Made by a program: the position numbers and the translations under genes
In this document: positions 1-8,373 of the stretch, one piece after another
Numbering within the stretch: position 1 is the stretch's first letter
Layout: every line of letters begins with the position of its first letter
From: Chrysiogenia bacterium
GTDB lineage: Bacteria; JAGRBM01
Reading direction: 5' to 3'
DNA length: 12,794 nt
Assembly (NCBI GenBank): GCA_020434085.1
Contig: JAGRBM010000344.1
Location: forward strand, 1-12,794
The notes under the pieces: generated by a model
What the model was told of the DNA's origin: nothing
Seen by the model: the letters and a program-made list of their open reading frames with translations, nothing else
Database searches by the model: none

Positions 1-2
1 CA

Positions 3-282
3 TGGCCGGAGATCTGCGCGCAGATGACGAGCGCGCTGCTCAAAGACGAGCCGAACGACGCGCGAAGCCGTTACACCATGCGCGCGCTTGCCAATTGCGT
101 TTTGAGCCTGCTGCGCAGCCCCGACCAGGCCCTGCGCGTGCAGGCGGCCCACACGATTCTGCGCACGCTGCAGGGGAGCATCGCTGCGCTGCCCGAGGAC
201 GGTGGCGGCGGGCCCAAGGTCACCATCGGCGGGCCGCTGGCGGGGAGCTGCACCGGCGGAGATGGCGGAGGCGAAGCAACAT
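3..282 (+). CDS. 3' part of an unrecognised protein gene, running into a repeat
   Basis: The frame is open from the window edge (W-P-E-I-C-A-Q before the first Met at 24), so the 5' end lies outside. Codons up to about 270 have strongly GC-rich third positions, as in the real genes here. The visible part is helical-looking (residues around MRALANCVLSLLRSPDQ) and turns glycine-rich near the end (GPLAGSCTGGDGGGE). I do not recognise the family. The frame has no stop before the palindromic repeat starting at 283 and stays open through it and far into the antisense of the next genes. The true C-terminus is therefore unclear: the repeat may have replaced the native stop, or there may be a frameshift. 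The end given is where coding-like sequence stops, not a stop codon. The gene is convergent with the TPR lipoprotein gene. Confidence 0.4.
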
Positions 283-431
283 TCCCTGCTCCCCCTTTGG
301 GGGAGCTGTCGCCCAAGGCGACTGAGGGGGTCGTGCAGACGGCGCGATCCTCTTTGCAGCGCGGCGGCACCGGCACCCCCTCAGCCCGCCGCTACGCGCC
401 AGGCAGCTCCCCCGGCGCGGGGGAGCAGGGA
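283..431. repeat. Inverted pair of a palindromic intergenic repeat
   Basis: A unit at 283-331 (TCCCTGCTCCCCC, loop, GGGGGAGCTG, variable part, CTGAGGGGGT) returns in inverted orientation at 375-431 (ACCCCCTCAG, variable part, CAGCTCCCCC, loop, GGGGGAGCAGGGA). Each unit also contains its own CTCCCCC/GGGGGAG hairpin. The shape is that of common bacterial intergenic repeats with a GGGGGAG...CTGAGGGGGT core. No transposase is present. It lies between convergent genes. Confidence 0.75.
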
Positions 432-442
432 GTGGTGTGCTG

Positions 443-478
443 CGCGCCTTCGGCGCGACCTCTCCCAAAGGGAGAGGT
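443..478. repeat. Two-hairpin repeat module, left copy
   Basis: Two palindromes stand side by side: CGCGCC-ttc-GGCGCG (443-457), then ACCTCTCCC-aaa-GGGAGAGGT (458-478). The same arrangement in the same orientation appears at 12699-12735, so this is a dispersed repeat. As RNA both hairpins would be stable, but no T-run follows. Confidence 0.65.
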
Positions 479-633
479 GAAAGACTCGTCCACGTCCACG
501 ACTGACGTCCACGACAAACGAGAAGAACGCGCGGATGCGCCCGTGGACGCGGACGGAAAATGCGCTGGAGTGGGCGCGCCGTCAATGGGGATGGGTAAGA
601 ACTTCCCCGCGCGCGATCACGAACCGGATGGCG
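479..633. other. Gene-free stretch between the repeat cluster and the TPR lipoprotein gene
   Basis: No convincing gene is visible. The only pattern is the heptamer GTCCACG at 488-494, 494-500 and 507-513, with an inverted copy CGTGGAC at 542-548. This is too short and irregular to assign a role. Confidence 0.5.
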
Positions 634-650
634 GGCCCGCTGCGCGGGCC
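634..650 (-). terminator. Possible terminator hairpin after the gyrA-TPR operon
   Basis: A perfect 7-base stem with a 3-base loop, GGCCCGC-tgc-GCGGGCC, directly follows the TAA stop of the minus-strand lipoprotein gene. It lacks a T-run on the minus strand, so it may be a weak terminator or a protective 3' hairpin. Confidence 0.45.
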
Positions 651-1466
651 TTATCGGTTGCGCTTGCTCAGGCGGATGGTGAGGAAGTTGATCTTTTCCT
701 GAATGACTTCCTGCCGGGGAAACTCGCCTTCGATGTCGCGGTAGATTTCCAGCGCCCGTTCGGTCTCATCGAGTTCGGAGAGCGCCTGCGCCAGGTCGTA
801 GCGGGCCTCCAGCCAGGCCGCGCGAAAGCCGGGGCGGTCTTTGGTCCAGGCGGCAAGGCTCTCGTAAACGGTCGCCGCCTCGCCGGGGCGCTCGAGCACG
901 AGCAGCATTTCTCCGAGCAGGCTCTTGGCGGCAACGCGCACCTGGTCGGGAAGTTCCTTGATCTCGATGAGCGCCCGCAGCTCGGTCTCGGCCTGTTGGG
1001 GATTGCCCAGCCGGGCGTAGCCTTCGGCCTGGTGGAGCATCCACTCGTAGCGCCGCTCGTGTTCGGGGTAGAGGTTGAGAAGGCGCGTGTAGTCGAGCAC
1101 GGCGCGCTCGGGATGTTTGAGGTGGTCGATCTCGATCTCGGCGGCGCGCTCCAGGCCGATCACCGCGTAGTTGGTTTCGGGAAAGAGTCGCGAGCCCCGC
1201 CGGTAGACTTCCACCGCGAAGCCCGGAAGGCGCTGGTGAACATCGATGGTGCGCGCGTATTCGTAGAGCGCCTCGGGGGCCATCTCCCCCTCGGGGTCCA
1301 TTTCAAAGGCTTTGTAGTAGAGCTCGGCGGCGCGTTCGGCATCGCCCTTTCGAAGCGCGCGGTGGGCCAGATAAAAGGTGAAGTCGATGCGCTGGCCGCT
1401 GGTGCAGGCGCCAATGAGCGCGGCGAGCGCAAGCGCTGCCGCGAGGCTCCGGGAACGAAAGCTCAC
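651..1466 (-). CDS. TPR-containing lipoprotein
   Basis: A 271-residue protein with a lipoprotein signal: basic start (MSFRSR), hydrophobic stretch and lipobox I-G-A-C with Cys21 as the likely lipidated residue. Thr at +2 fits outer-membrane sorting by the enterobacterial rule. The rest is alpha-helical with TPR-like repeats, for example around residues 31-57 ([18 protein letters not shown]) and near the end ([23 protein letters not shown]). Such proteins usually act as periplasmic or envelope scaffolds; no specific partner can be named. The start codon is GTG, overlapping the gyrA TGA stop as GTGA, so translation is probably coupled to gyrA. It ends just before a hairpin. It resembles BamD/YfgM-type helical lipoproteins in layout only; I do not claim orthology. 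Confidence 0.85.
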   Translation of the reverse strand: MSFRSRSLAAALALAALIGACTSGQRIDFTFYLAHRALRKGDAERAAELYYKAFEMDPEGEMAPEALYEYARTIDVHQRLPGFAVEVYRRGSRLFPETNYAVIGLERAAEIEIDHLKHPERAVLDYTRLLNLYPEHERRYEWMLHQAEGYARLGNPQQAETELRALIEIKELPDQVRVAAKSLLGEMLLVLERPGEAATVYESLAAWTKDRPGFRAAWLEARYDLAQALSELDETERALEIYRDIEGEFPRQEVIQEKINFLTIRLSKRNR

Positions 1467-3982
1467 GCCTCGTCCCCCTCGCCTCCTGCATCCTCGTCGC
1501 TGCCGGCCTCGCCCGGGTCATCGCCTTCGTCGCCCTCTTCGTCGGCGCCGTCTTCACGGGCGACCTGTGCGACGCCGGTCACCGCTTCATCCGAGCCCAC
1601 GGTAATCAGGCGCACACCCTGGGTGGCGCGGCCGATTTCGGAAATCTCGTCGACGTCCATGCGGATCATCTTGCCGCCGTCGGTAATGAGCATGAGCTGG
1701 TCGCCCTCTGCCACGGGGCGGCAGGCGACGACTTCGCCGGTGCGGTCGGTGACCTTGGCGTTGATGACGCCCTTGCCGCCGCGCGAGATGAGCCGGTATT
1801 CCTCGACGGGCGTGCGCTTGCCGTATCCCTTGCCCATGACGGTAAGGAGCGATTCATCGCCCTTGAGCGTTACCAGGTCGACGACTTCGTCGTCCTTGCC
1901 CAGGCGAATGCCCCGCACGCCGCGGGCGGTGCGACCCATCGGGCGCAGGTTTTCCTCGTCGAAGCGGCAGGCCATGCCCGCGCGGGTGGCCAGCATGATC
2001 TGCATGGATCCGTCGGTGACCCGCACGCCGGCCAGTTCGTCGTCTTCTTCGATATTCAGCGCAATGAGCCCTGAGTTGCGCGGCCTGGAGAACTCCATCA
2101 TGGAGGTCTTCTTGATGTATCCCTTGCGCGTGGCCATGACGACAAAGCGCCCTTCCTCGAACTCGCGCACGGGGAGGATGCTTTGAACCTTCTCTTCCTT
2201 CTTGAGCTGCAGAAGGTTGACGATGGCCTTGCCCTTGGCCGTTCTGCCGGCCGCCGGGATGTTGTAGACCTTGAGCCAGTAGAGCCGGCCCATGTTCGTG
2301 AAGATCAGCAGGTAGCTGTGGGTGGAGGCCACGAAGATCTCGGTCACGAAGTCTTCTTCGCGCTTGGCCGTCCCCATCACGCCGCGCCCGCCGCGGCGCT
2401 GGGCGCGGTAGGTGGTGGTCGGGCTGCGCTTGATGTAGCCCTGGTGGGAAACGCTCACCACCATGTCTTCTTCGGCAATGAGGTCTTCGGCGTTGATGTC
2501 GGCCACGGCGCCGGTGATCTCGGTGCGTCGCTCGTTGCCGTATTTCTCGCTCATCTCGTCGAGGTCGGCCTTGATGATGGCCAGCACCTTCTTCTCGTCG
2601 GCGAGGATTTCCTCGAGGCGGGCGATGATGCCCTTGATCTCTTCGAGTTCCTGCAGGATCTTGTCGCGCTCCAGGCCCGTCAGGCGCTGCAGGCGCATCT
2701 GGAGGATCTCGGTGGCCTGCAGCTCGGAAAGGCCGAAGTTCTCGATCAGGCCGGCCTTGGCAATCGCCGGGTCCTTCGAGTTGCGAATCAGTTCGATGAC
2801 CGCGTCGAGATTGTCGAGCGCGATCTTGAAGCCCATCAGGATGTGTTCGCGGGCCTTGGCCTCGCGCAGCTCGAAAGCGGTGCGGCGTGTGATGACCTCA
2901 CGGCGATGGTCGACGAAGTTGACGAGCATCTCCTTGAGATTGAGCACCACCGGCTGGCCGTGAACCAGCGCCAGCATGATGATGCCAAAACCGGTCTGCA
3001 GGGGCGTGTGCTTGTAGAGCTGGTTGAGCACCACGTTGGCAACGGCATCGCGCTTGAGCTCGACCACCACGCGCATGCCCGTGCGATCGGATTCATCGCG
3101 CAGGTCGGAGATGCCCTCGATGCGCTTGTCGCGCACAAGCTCGGCGATCTTCTCGATGAGGCGCGTCTTGTTGACCTGGTAGGGAATCTCGGTGATGGCG
3201 ATGCGCTCGCGATCGTCCTTGCCGTAGGTCTCGATCTCGGCGCGGCCGCGGATCTGCAGGCCGCCGCGCCCGGTCTTGTAGGCGCTGTGGATCCCGTCGC
3301 GCCCGGTGATGATGCCGCCGGTGGGCAGGTCCGGGCCCGGCACGAACTTCATGAGCTGCTCGACCGTGGCGGTCGGGTTGTCGATCAGATACTTGCAGGC
3401 GTCGGAGACCTCGCGCAGGTTGTGCGGCGGAATGTTGGTCGCCATGCCCACGGCAATGCCGCCCGAGCCGTTGATCAGCAGGTTGGGAACACGCGAGGGA
3501 AGCACCACGGGCTCGGCAGTCGATCCATCGAAGTTCTCGGAGAAGTCGATGGTCTCCTTGTCGATGTCGGCCATGAGCTCTTCGGCCAGCGCGGTGAGCC
3601 GGCACTCGGTGTAGCGGTAGGCCGCCGGCGGGTCGCCGTCGACGGAGCCGAAGTTGCCCTGCCCGTCGATGAGCGGGTAGCGCAGGTTCCAGTGCTGGGC
3701 CATGCGCACCAGGGCGTCATAGACGGCGCTGTCACCGTGGGGGTGGTATTTCTTGAGCACTTCGCCGACCACGCCGGCGCACTTGGAATACTTGGTGTTG
3801 GAGCGAAGCCCCTCGCGGAGCATGGCGTAGAGGATGCGGCGGTGAACGGGCTTCAACCCATCACGCACGTCGGGCAGCGCACGTCCCACGATCACGCTCA
3901 TGGCGTAACTCATATAGGACTGGCGCATCTCGTCTTCGATGCTGATGTGGAGGGGCGGCTGCCCGGGACCTTGTTCTGCCAT
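1463..3982 (-). CDS. gyrA: DNA gyrase subunit A
   Basis: An 839-residue GyrA, close to the usual length. It pairs with GyrB to introduce negative supercoils by cutting and rejoining both DNA strands. The N-terminal breakage-reunion domain has [10 protein letters not shown] at residues 80-89 and the catalytic tyrosine Y124 in RYTE. The C-terminal wrapping domain carries a GyrA box (QRRGGRG) followed by beta-pinwheel blades, which separates it from ParC. Ser85 and Asp89, equivalent to E. coli Ser83 and Asp87, are the quinolone-sensitive residues. The last 30 or so residues are almost wholly Asp, Glu, Gly and Ala, an acidic tail like the one that modulates wrapping in E. coli GyrA. The ATG at 3982 fits the conserved start; only a weak GAGAG-type ribosome site precedes it. 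The TPR lipoprotein gene follows in the same operon. Confidence 0.98.
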   Translation of the reverse strand: MAEQGPGQPPLHISIEDEMRQSYMSYAMSVIVGRALPDVRDGLKPVHRRILYAMLREGLRSNTKYSKCAGVVGEVLKKYHPHGDSAVYDALVRMAQHWNLRYPLIDGQGNFGSVDGDPPAAYRYTECRLTALAEELMADIDKETIDFSENFDGSTAEPVVLPSRVPNLLINGSGGIAVGMATNIPPHNLREVSDACKYLIDNPTATVEQLMKFVPGPDLPTGGIITGRDGIHSAYKTGRGGLQIRGRAEIETYGKDDRERIAITEIPYQVNKTRLIEKIAELVRDKRIEGISDLRDESDRTGMRVVVELKRDAVANVVLNQLYKHTPLQTGFGIIMLALVHGQPVVLNLKEMLVNFVDHRREVITRRTAFELREAKAREHILMGFKIALDNLDAVIELIRNSKDPAIAKAGLIENFGLSELQATEILQMRLQRLTGLERDKILQELEEIKGIIARLEEILADEKKVLAIIKADLDEMSEKYGNERRTEITGAVADINAEDLIAEEDMVVSVSHQGYIKRSPTTTYRAQRRGGRGVMGTAKREEDFVTEIFVASTHSYLLIFTNMGRLYWLKVYNIPAAGRTAKGKAIVNLLQLKKEEKVQSILPVREFEEGRFVVMATRKGYIKKTSMMEFSRPRNSGLIALNIEEDDELAGVRVTDGSMQIMLATRAGMACRFDEENLRPMGRTARGVRGIRLGKDDEVVDLVTLKGDESLLTVMGKGYGKRTPVEEYRLISRGGKGVINAKVTDRTGEVVACRPVAEGDQLMLITDGGKMIRMDVDEISEIGRATQGVRLITVGSDEAVTGVAQVAREDGADEEGDEGDDPGEAGSDEDAGGEGDEA

Positions 3983-3985
3983 GAA

Positions 3986-4003
3986 AGAGCGCTCTCGCTA
4001 GCG
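3986..4003. promoter_or_regulatory. Two abutting perfect palindromes just upstream of the gyrA start
   Basis: AGAGCGCTCT (3986-3995) and CGCTAGCG (3996-4003) abut, 3 bases from the gyrA ATG and inside its predicted leader. They cover the place where a ribosome site would lie. They could bind a regulator or fold weakly in the mRNA; chance is not excluded. Confidence 0.25.
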
Positions 4004-4093
4004 AAATCGGCGGTTTTGGAGCCGCAGGGCCCGGAAAAACGGGGTGCGACCGACCCCTGCCCTCAACCCCGGGATCTGCCGATTGCGTCCTTT

Positions 4094-4122
4094 GCTATAC
4101 CCCGCCCCACCCGGCCGGTCAA
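4094..4122 (-). promoter_or_regulatory. Predicted sigma70-type promoter of gyrA
   Basis: On the minus strand: -35 TTGACC (4122-4117), a 17-base GC-rich spacer, then -10 TATAGC (4099-4094). Transcription would begin near 4087, giving a leader of about 105 bases before the gyrA ATG. Five of six -35 and four of six -10 positions match the consensus. Confidence 0.55.
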
Positions 4123-4166
4123 CGGACCCGGGCGGCGGTTGCGACCCCCGTAAATCACGATAATTG

Positions 4167-4195
4167 TTGACATTTTTTCCGTGGATTGTTACGTA
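4167..4195 (+). promoter_or_regulatory. Predicted promoter of the Ig-like/ABC_sub_bind gene
   Basis: A perfect -35 TTGACA (4167-4172) is followed by a 17-base spacer ending in TGT, an extended -10 motif, and a poor -10 hexamer TACGTA (4190-4195). The surrounding AT-rich run stands out against the GC-rich background. Transcription would begin near 4202, leaving a leader of about 145 bases in which I see no recognised riboswitch. Confidence 0.4.
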
Positions 4196-4346
4196 CTCGA
4201 CATTGATCGCGATTTCGACCGGACGAGTCGGACTTCAGGCCCGCGGCGCTGGCACGCCCAAGGACTCAACCCCGATGTGGTCGCCATTTGGTCTCTCCGA
4301 ATGCGCGCCCCGCCGTTCCGGCCAACATGAGTTTGGATACGACACG

Positions 4347-5633
4347 ATGATGCAGTCTTCACGCAGGTGCGCCCCGCTCAAGGGGATGATTTGGATCACA
4401 CTTTGCCTCGTGCTGAGTCTCGGCGCGGTGATGCTCGTTCCCCAAAGCGCGAGCGCGCAGGGCAACTTCACCATTGTCCACACGCCCCTCGACTACACCG
4501 AACGCGGACAGCCCCTCGTCATCCAGGCCACCATCCAGCCCAAGTCCGAACTTCGTTACGCAACCGTCTACTACCGACGTCCGGGCAACGCTTCGTATGC
4601 CAGCGCCTTTATGAAAGAAGGCAGCGGCAGCAGCTTCCAGGTGGAGATCCCCGGGAACCAGGTCACCGGGTTCGGCCTTGAATACTACATCTCCATTCGC
4701 GACAAGACCGACGCCGAAAAGCTGCTCTATGCGACGCCGACCGAACCGGTCTACGTCTCGACCAAGAACATCGCCGTCCTGTTCACCCGCCGCGACGGGC
4801 CCAACTACAACGAAGTGCTCGACGGCATCAAGTCGACCATCAAGGGCCGCATCACCGAGTACTACATGGAGGGTGATCGCAACCAGGGCGAAGCCATCCT
4901 CAACCAGGCCATCAAGGGCACGCAGAAGTCCGACCTCATCATCGCCATCGGCAAGTTGGCGGCCGAGCTGTGCAAGGACGAGGTCGACGACATCCCGGTC
5001 GTCTTCACCATGGTCTCGAACCCCTTCAAGCTCGGGCTCAACAACAAGAAGAACATGACCGGCGTCTCCGTGGGCGTTCCGGTCAAGACGCAGATGCAGA
5101 CCTTCAAGAGCGTGGTGCCCAACATCCGCCGTGTCGGCGTGATCTACGATCCCAGCAACACCGGCGACATGATTGCCGAGGCGAGCATCACCGCGCCCTT
5201 CCAGCTTGTGACCGCCAAGGTCGACAGTTCCACCGAGATCGAGCGCGCGCTGCGCGCCTTCTCCGAGGGCATCGACGCCTACTGGCTGCTTCCCGACAGC
5301 ACGGTGGCCTCGCACCTTGGCGCCGACGTGATCCTCAAATACACGATCGAGAACAAGATCCCGCTGTTCGTGCCGCTCACCGTGTTCGTGAAGTCCGGCG
5401 CGCTCGTATCGCTCACTCCCGACTTCGTCGCCGTGGGCAAGCAGACCTCGGCCATGGCCAACGAGATCATGCGCGGCAAGAGCGCCAGCTTCCTGAGCGT
5501 GCGCCCCCCCGAGAAGTTCAAGGTGACGCTCAACTCCAAAACCGCCAAGCAGATCGGCGTGGACCAGACCGTCGCCCTCCAGCTCTTCCGCTTCGCCGCG
5601 GAAAAGGGCTACCAGATCGAAACGGTGAACTGA
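4347..5633 (+). CDS. Secreted protein: Ig-like domain plus ABC_sub_bind (PF04392-type) domain
   Basis: A 428-residue exported protein from the ATG at 4347. That start gives a classical signal peptide: basic residues RR and K, hydrophobic core MIWITLCLVLSLGAVMLV, and a signal peptidase I site ASA|QG after residue 37. The frame is open further upstream, but an earlier start would bury the signal. Residues about 40-140 look like a beta-sandwich (VYYRRPG, LEYYISIRDK). Residues about 142-428 match ABC-transporter substrate-binding proteins of the ABC_sub_bind/TrpX type: NIAVLF, IAIGKLAAEL, IPVVFTMVSNP, GVIYDPSNTG, IPLFVPLTVFVKSGAL. Such domains bind small ligands in a two-lobed cleft. No permease or ATPase gene is nearby, so it could serve a distant transporter or act as a sensor. 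The ligand is unknown. A strong terminator follows. Confidence 0.85.
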   Translation: MMQSSRRCAPLKGMIWITLCLVLSLGAVMLVPQSASAQGNFTIVHTPLDYTERGQPLVIQATIQPKSELRYATVYYRRPGNASYASAFMKEGSGSSFQVEIPGNQVTGFGLEYYISIRDKTDAEKLLYATPTEPVYVSTKNIAVLFTRRDGPNYNEVLDGIKSTIKGRITEYYMEGDRNQGEAILNQAIKGTQKSDLIIAIGKLAAELCKDEVDDIPVVFTMVSNPFKLGLNNKKNMTGVSVGVPVKTQMQTFKSVVPNIRRVGVIYDPSNTGDMIAEASITAPFQLVTAKVDSSTEIERALRAFSEGIDAYWLLPDSTVASHLGADVILKYTIENKIPLFVPLTVFVKSGALVSLTPDFVAVGKQTSAMANEIMRGKSASFLSVRPPEKFKVTLNSKTAKQIGVDQTVALQLFRFAAEKGYQIETVN

Positions 5634-5658
5634 ACCTTCAACCGAAACCAGAAAGAAA

Positions 5659-5683
5659 GGGCCCGCATCTGCGGGCCCTTTTT
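5659..5683 (+). terminator. Rho-independent terminator
   Basis: A GGGCCCGC/GCGGGCCC stem with a 4-base loop (atct) is followed directly by TTTTT, 25 bases after the stop of the ABC_sub_bind gene. The A-rich stretch on the left (gaaagaaa) would give a partial T-run on the other strand, so it may also stop minus-strand readthrough from the copper operon. Confidence 0.9.
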
Positions 5684-5724
5684 CGTTTACATCGCGCGTG
5701 AGACCAAAGCAGTGGCCGGCATTT

Positions 5725-5827
5725 GCGAGATCCCTCACATCGGTTCGGGATGACATACCGCCTGCACGGTTAGATAAGGAGGCGATGCAACAAACCCTGT
5801 CATTCCGAGCGCAGCGAGGAATCTCGC
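5725..5827. repeat. Inverted pair of the TGTCATTCCGAG intergenic repeat
   Basis: The right arm at 5798-5827 reads TGTCATTCCGAGCGCAGCGA followed by GGAATCTCGC. The left arm at 5725-5755 is a diverged inverted copy (GCGAGATCCCTC ... TCGGGATGACA). About 42 bases separate the arms. This TCATTCCGAGCGAAGCGAGGAATCT type is a widespread non-coding bacterial repeat. It lies between the convergent ABC_sub_bind and copA genes. Confidence 0.8.
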
Positions 5828-5887
5828 AGGCTCGAACTGACGATGACTATGCGAAAAGGCTTGGAGAAAGGCGCGCGAAGCGCTCCC

Positions 5888-6178
5888 TCACTGCGGAATC
5901 TTGAAGTCCTCATCGACCCCGCTGTAGTAGCTGAGTTTCTCGCGGGCTTCGGGGTTGCCGAGGATCTTGTAGCCCGCCATGCGAACCGCGTTCTTGAGCG
6001 CCGATACCGTCGTGTCCACGTCGTCGTAGCGGACGCGGGCGTTCTTGCCTTCCAGGCTGACCTCCACCTCTTTGACGCCCGGGACCTCTTCGAGAGCCTT
6101 GGTCACACTGCCCACGCAGTGCATGCAGGTCATGCCGTCAATGCCGATCACGACTTCATTGAGCTGTTTCTCGCCCAT
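5888..6178 (-). CDS. copZ: Nested CopZ-like copper chaperone, possible internal start within copA
   Basis: The in-frame ATG at 6178, codon 726 of copA, is preceded by AAGGAG (6190-6185) with a 6-base gap, the best ribosome site in the copper operon. Starting there gives a 96-residue protein that is essentially one HMA domain: beta-alpha-beta-beta-alpha-beta layout, GMTCMHC with Cys18 and Cys21, and a short tail ending FKIPQ. This is the size and layout of CopZ/Atx1 chaperones, which carry Cu(I) to CopA. Either it is made both as the ATPase tail and as a free protein, or a former copZ gene lost the copA stop in front of it and became fused. Both fit the sequence. It is listed separately because the start is well supported. 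Confidence 0.55.
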   Translation of the reverse strand: MGEKQLNEVVIGIDGMTCMHCVGSVTKALEEVPGVKEVEVSLEGKNARVRYDDVDTTVSALKNAVRMAGYKILGNPEAREKLSYYSGVDEDFKIPQ

Positions 6179-8353
6179 GGTTTTCTCCTTGTCTTGCGCC
6201 GTCGCGGCGCGCGTGCCCTGCGCGCGGAAGCGCTGCAGGCGCAGCGAGTTGGTAACCACGCACACCGAGCTTGCCGCCATCGCGGCAGCGGCGAACTGCG
6301 GGCGCAGCATTCCGAAGGCCGCCAGCGGGATCGCCGCCGTGTTGTAGAAGAGCGCCCAGAAAAGATTCTGCTTGATGATCCGCAAGGTCTTTCGTGACAG
6401 GCGAATGGCGCGCGCCACGCGGCCCAGATCGCCGCCCACGAGCGTCATGTCGGCGCTCTGCAGGGCGATGTCGGTGCCGCCGCCCACGGCAAAGCCCACG
6501 TTGGCCGAGGCCAGTGCCGGCGCGTCGTTGATGCCGTCGCCCACCATGCCCACGTGGGCGCCCTCTCCCCGCAGGCTCGCAATCAGATCGGCCTTGCCCT
6601 GGGGTGAGAGCCCGGCATGAACTTCTTCAATGCCAAGCTGGTTGGCGATGTAGGAGGCCACCTGCTGGGTGTCGCCGCTCGCCATGGCAAGGCGCACGTT
6701 CAGCTCGCCCAGATCGGCAAGTGCCTCGCGCACCTGGGCGCGCACCGTGTCCTCGAGATAGAAGATCCCCGCACGCTTGCCATCGACCACCACATAGGCG
6801 CGCGAGGCCACCGGGTGGGAGGTAGGAGCCTGCATCAGGCGCGAGAGGTCGACGCCCTTGCTCTTGATGAACTCGAAAGTGCCCACGTGAACTTCGCGGC
6901 CGTCCACCTTTCCGCTGATGCCTGCGCCAGGGAGAACCTGCACGTCACTGGCCTGAAGCTCCGGTGCGCCCTGCTCTCTGGCATAGCCCACGATGGCGCG
7001 GCCCATGGGATGCTCGCTGGCGGCTTCCACCGCGGCGGCCAGCGACATGGCTTCTTTTTCCTTGCCGCTGCCCCAGTTGTTCAAGAACTCGACCACCTTC
7101 GGGCGCCCCTCGGTGAGCGTGCCGGTCTTGTCGGCAACCAAAACGGAGAGATGCGCCGCCGCTTCGAGCGCGGCGCCGTTGCGCACGAGGATTCCCTCCT
7201 GCGCGGCGCGCCCCGACGCGGCCAGCACGGCGGTGGGCGTTGCAAGCCCCAGCGCGCACGGGCAGGCAATGAGCAGCACCGACACCGCCGGCAGAATCGC
7301 ACCCGCAAGGTCCGCGCCGGAAATCCACCAACCAACCGCGGTGCCCAGCGCAATGAGCAGTACGATGGGGACGAAGACGCCGGCAATCTTGTCGGCCAGG
7401 CGCTGCACCGGGGGCTTGGAGCCCTGGGCTTCTTCGACAAGGCGCACCATTTGGGCGAGGAAGGATTCGCTGCCAAGAGACTTGGCCGCGATCTCCAGCA
7501 CGCCCGCGCCGTTGACCGTGCCGCCGAGCACGGCATCGCCCGCCTTCTTGAGAACCGGGACGGACTCGCCGGTCGCAATGGACTCGTCGATTTCGCTCGT
7601 GCCGCTCAGCACCTCACCGTCGACGGGCACGCGCTCGCCGGGGCGCACGCGGATGCGGTCGCCGACCTGCAGGCTCTCGACTGGGACTTCTTCGACGCCG
7701 CTCTCCGCGATGCGGTGGGCGGTCTTGGGAGAGAGATCCAGCAGCGCGCGCAGCGCCGCGCCCGCGCGCGTGGTTGCGCGGGCCTCCAGCAATTTTCCAA
7801 GCAGGATGAAGCAGACGATCATCCCGGCCGCATCCAGGTAATAGGGTCCCGGCTTTCCCGTCACCAGCAACGAGCCGCCGTAGGCAAAGGACGCCCCCGC
7901 CCCCAGCGCGACCAGCGTATCCATGTTGGCCTGGGCGTAGCGGGCAAGCTTGAACGCGCGGATGAAGAAACCGCGACCGGGACCGAAGACCACCGCGCCG
8001 CTGAGTGCAAGCTGAATCCAGGCCGACCCGGGAACCGCGTGTCCAAACCAGTGGAGCGCGACAAGTGGCAGTGAGAGAACAACGGCCAGATGCAGGTTGC
8101 GCTCGGCCTGCAGCAGTTCTTCGGAATGGTCTTCTTCTTCGTCCTCACCCACGTGCAGGGTGTAGCCAATGGCCGAGACGCGGCTTTCGAGCTGCGCGGG
8201 ATCGACTTGGCCCGAGACGAAGGCCCTGCCGGTCGCATAGTTCACCGTGGCGCTCTCGACGCCGGGGGTTTCCTGAAGCTGCTTTTCAACGCGTGCCGCG
8301 CACGAGGAACAGGTCATCCCGCTGACGGCATAGACTTTCGATTGCTGCGACAT
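5888..8353 (-). CDS. copA: Copper-exporting P1B-type ATPase with a fused C-terminal CopZ-like domain
   Basis: An 821-residue Cu(I) pump of the inner membrane. In order: N-terminal HMA domain with GMTCSSC (12-18); TGES phosphatase loop (261-264); CPC in a membrane helix (364-366); DKTGT with the phosphorylated Asp (408-412); SEHP (HP at 448-449); GDGINDAP (605-612); then YN (670-671) and MAASS (692-696), which with CPC mark the Cu(I)-selective P1B-1 class. After the last helix the frame continues through a 20-residue linker into a second HMA domain with GMTCMHC (740-746), an unusual position. The ATG at 8353 has an AAAGG ribosome site 8 bases upstream. An in-frame TTG at 8377 overlaps the csoR stop as TTGA and is a weaker choice. 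It is cotranscribed behind csoR, so copper-induced expression is expected. Confidence 0.95.
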   Translation of the reverse strand: MSQQSKVYAVSGMTCSSCAARVEKQLQETPGVESATVNYATGRAFVSGQVDPAQLESRVSAIGYTLHVGEDEEEDHSEELLQAERNLHLAVVLSLPLVALHWFGHAVPGSAWIQLALSGAVVFGPGRGFFIRAFKLARYAQANMDTLVALGAGASFAYGGSLLVTGKPGPYYLDAAGMIVCFILLGKLLEARATTRAGAALRALLDLSPKTAHRIAESGVEEVPVESLQVGDRIRVRPGERVPVDGEVLSGTSEIDESIATGESVPVLKKAGDAVLGGTVNGAGVLEIAAKSLGSESFLAQMVRLVEEAQGSKPPVQRLADKIAGVFVPIVLLIALGTAVGWWISGADLAGAILPAVSVLLIACPCALGLATPTAVLAASGRAAQEGILVRNGAALEAAAHLSVLVADKTGTLTEGRPKVVEFLNNWGSGKEKEAMSLAAAVEAASEHPMGRAIVGYAREQGAPELQASDVQVLPGAGISGKVDGREVHVGTFEFIKSKGVDLSRLMQAPTSHPVASRAYVVVDGKRAGIFYLEDTVRAQVREALADLGELNVRLAMASGDTQQVASYIANQLGIEEVHAGLSPQGKADLIASLRGEGAHVGMVGDGINDAPALASANVGFAVGGGTDIALQSADMTLVGGDLGRVARAIRLSRKTLRIIKQNLFWALFYNTAAIPLAAFGMLRPQFAAAAMAASSVCVVTNSLRLQRFRAQGTRAATAQDKEKTMGEKQLNEVVIGIDGMTCMHCVGSVTKALEEVPGVKEVEVSLEGKNARVRYDDVDTTVSALKNAVRMAGYKILGNPEAREKLSYYSGVDEDFKIPQ
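6185..6190 (-). promoter_or_regulatory. Internal Shine-Dalgarno site inside copA
   Basis: Minus-strand AAGGAG lies 6 bases before the ATG at 6178, inside the Q-D-K-E-K-T linker codons of copA. It decides whether a free CopZ-like protein is made from this mRNA. Confidence 0.6.
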
Positions 8354-8373
8354 TTGCCCCGCCTTTCTCCGGC

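Noticed and set aside
488-513. GTCCACG direct repeats as a possible CRISPR or iteron array
   Set aside because: Only three 7-base units with irregular spacing and no spacers or replication gene.
1463-3982. ParC (topoisomerase IV A) instead of GyrA
   Set aside because: The C-terminal GyrA box QRRGGRG and full set of blades are present, as in GyrA.
24-4153. Very long plus-strand open frames (over 600 codons each) across the gyrA-TPR region
   Set aside because: They are antisense shadows of minus-strand genes with clear family motifs; open antisense frames are expected at this GC content. Only the first 280 bases or so have independent coding character.
4359-5756. Long minus-strand frame opposite the ABC_sub_bind gene
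   Set aside because: It is the complement of a gene with a signal peptide and family motifs. Its protein is Gly/Asp/His/Val-rich, typical of antisense frames, and it crosses the terminator and repeat.
5698-5904. Small plus-strand open frame between the terminator and copA
   Set aside because: It consists mostly of the TGTCATTCCGAG repeat pair, which is non-coding elsewhere, and overlaps the copA end.
6617-8074. Long plus-strand frame opposite copA
   Set aside because: Antisense of the ATPase motifs; no ribosome site or recognisable domain.
8300-8353. E. coli-style frameshift signal in the N-terminal copA region
   Set aside because: I see no slippery run with a following frame giving an early stop after the first HMA domain; the chaperone-like domain here is at the other end and in frame.
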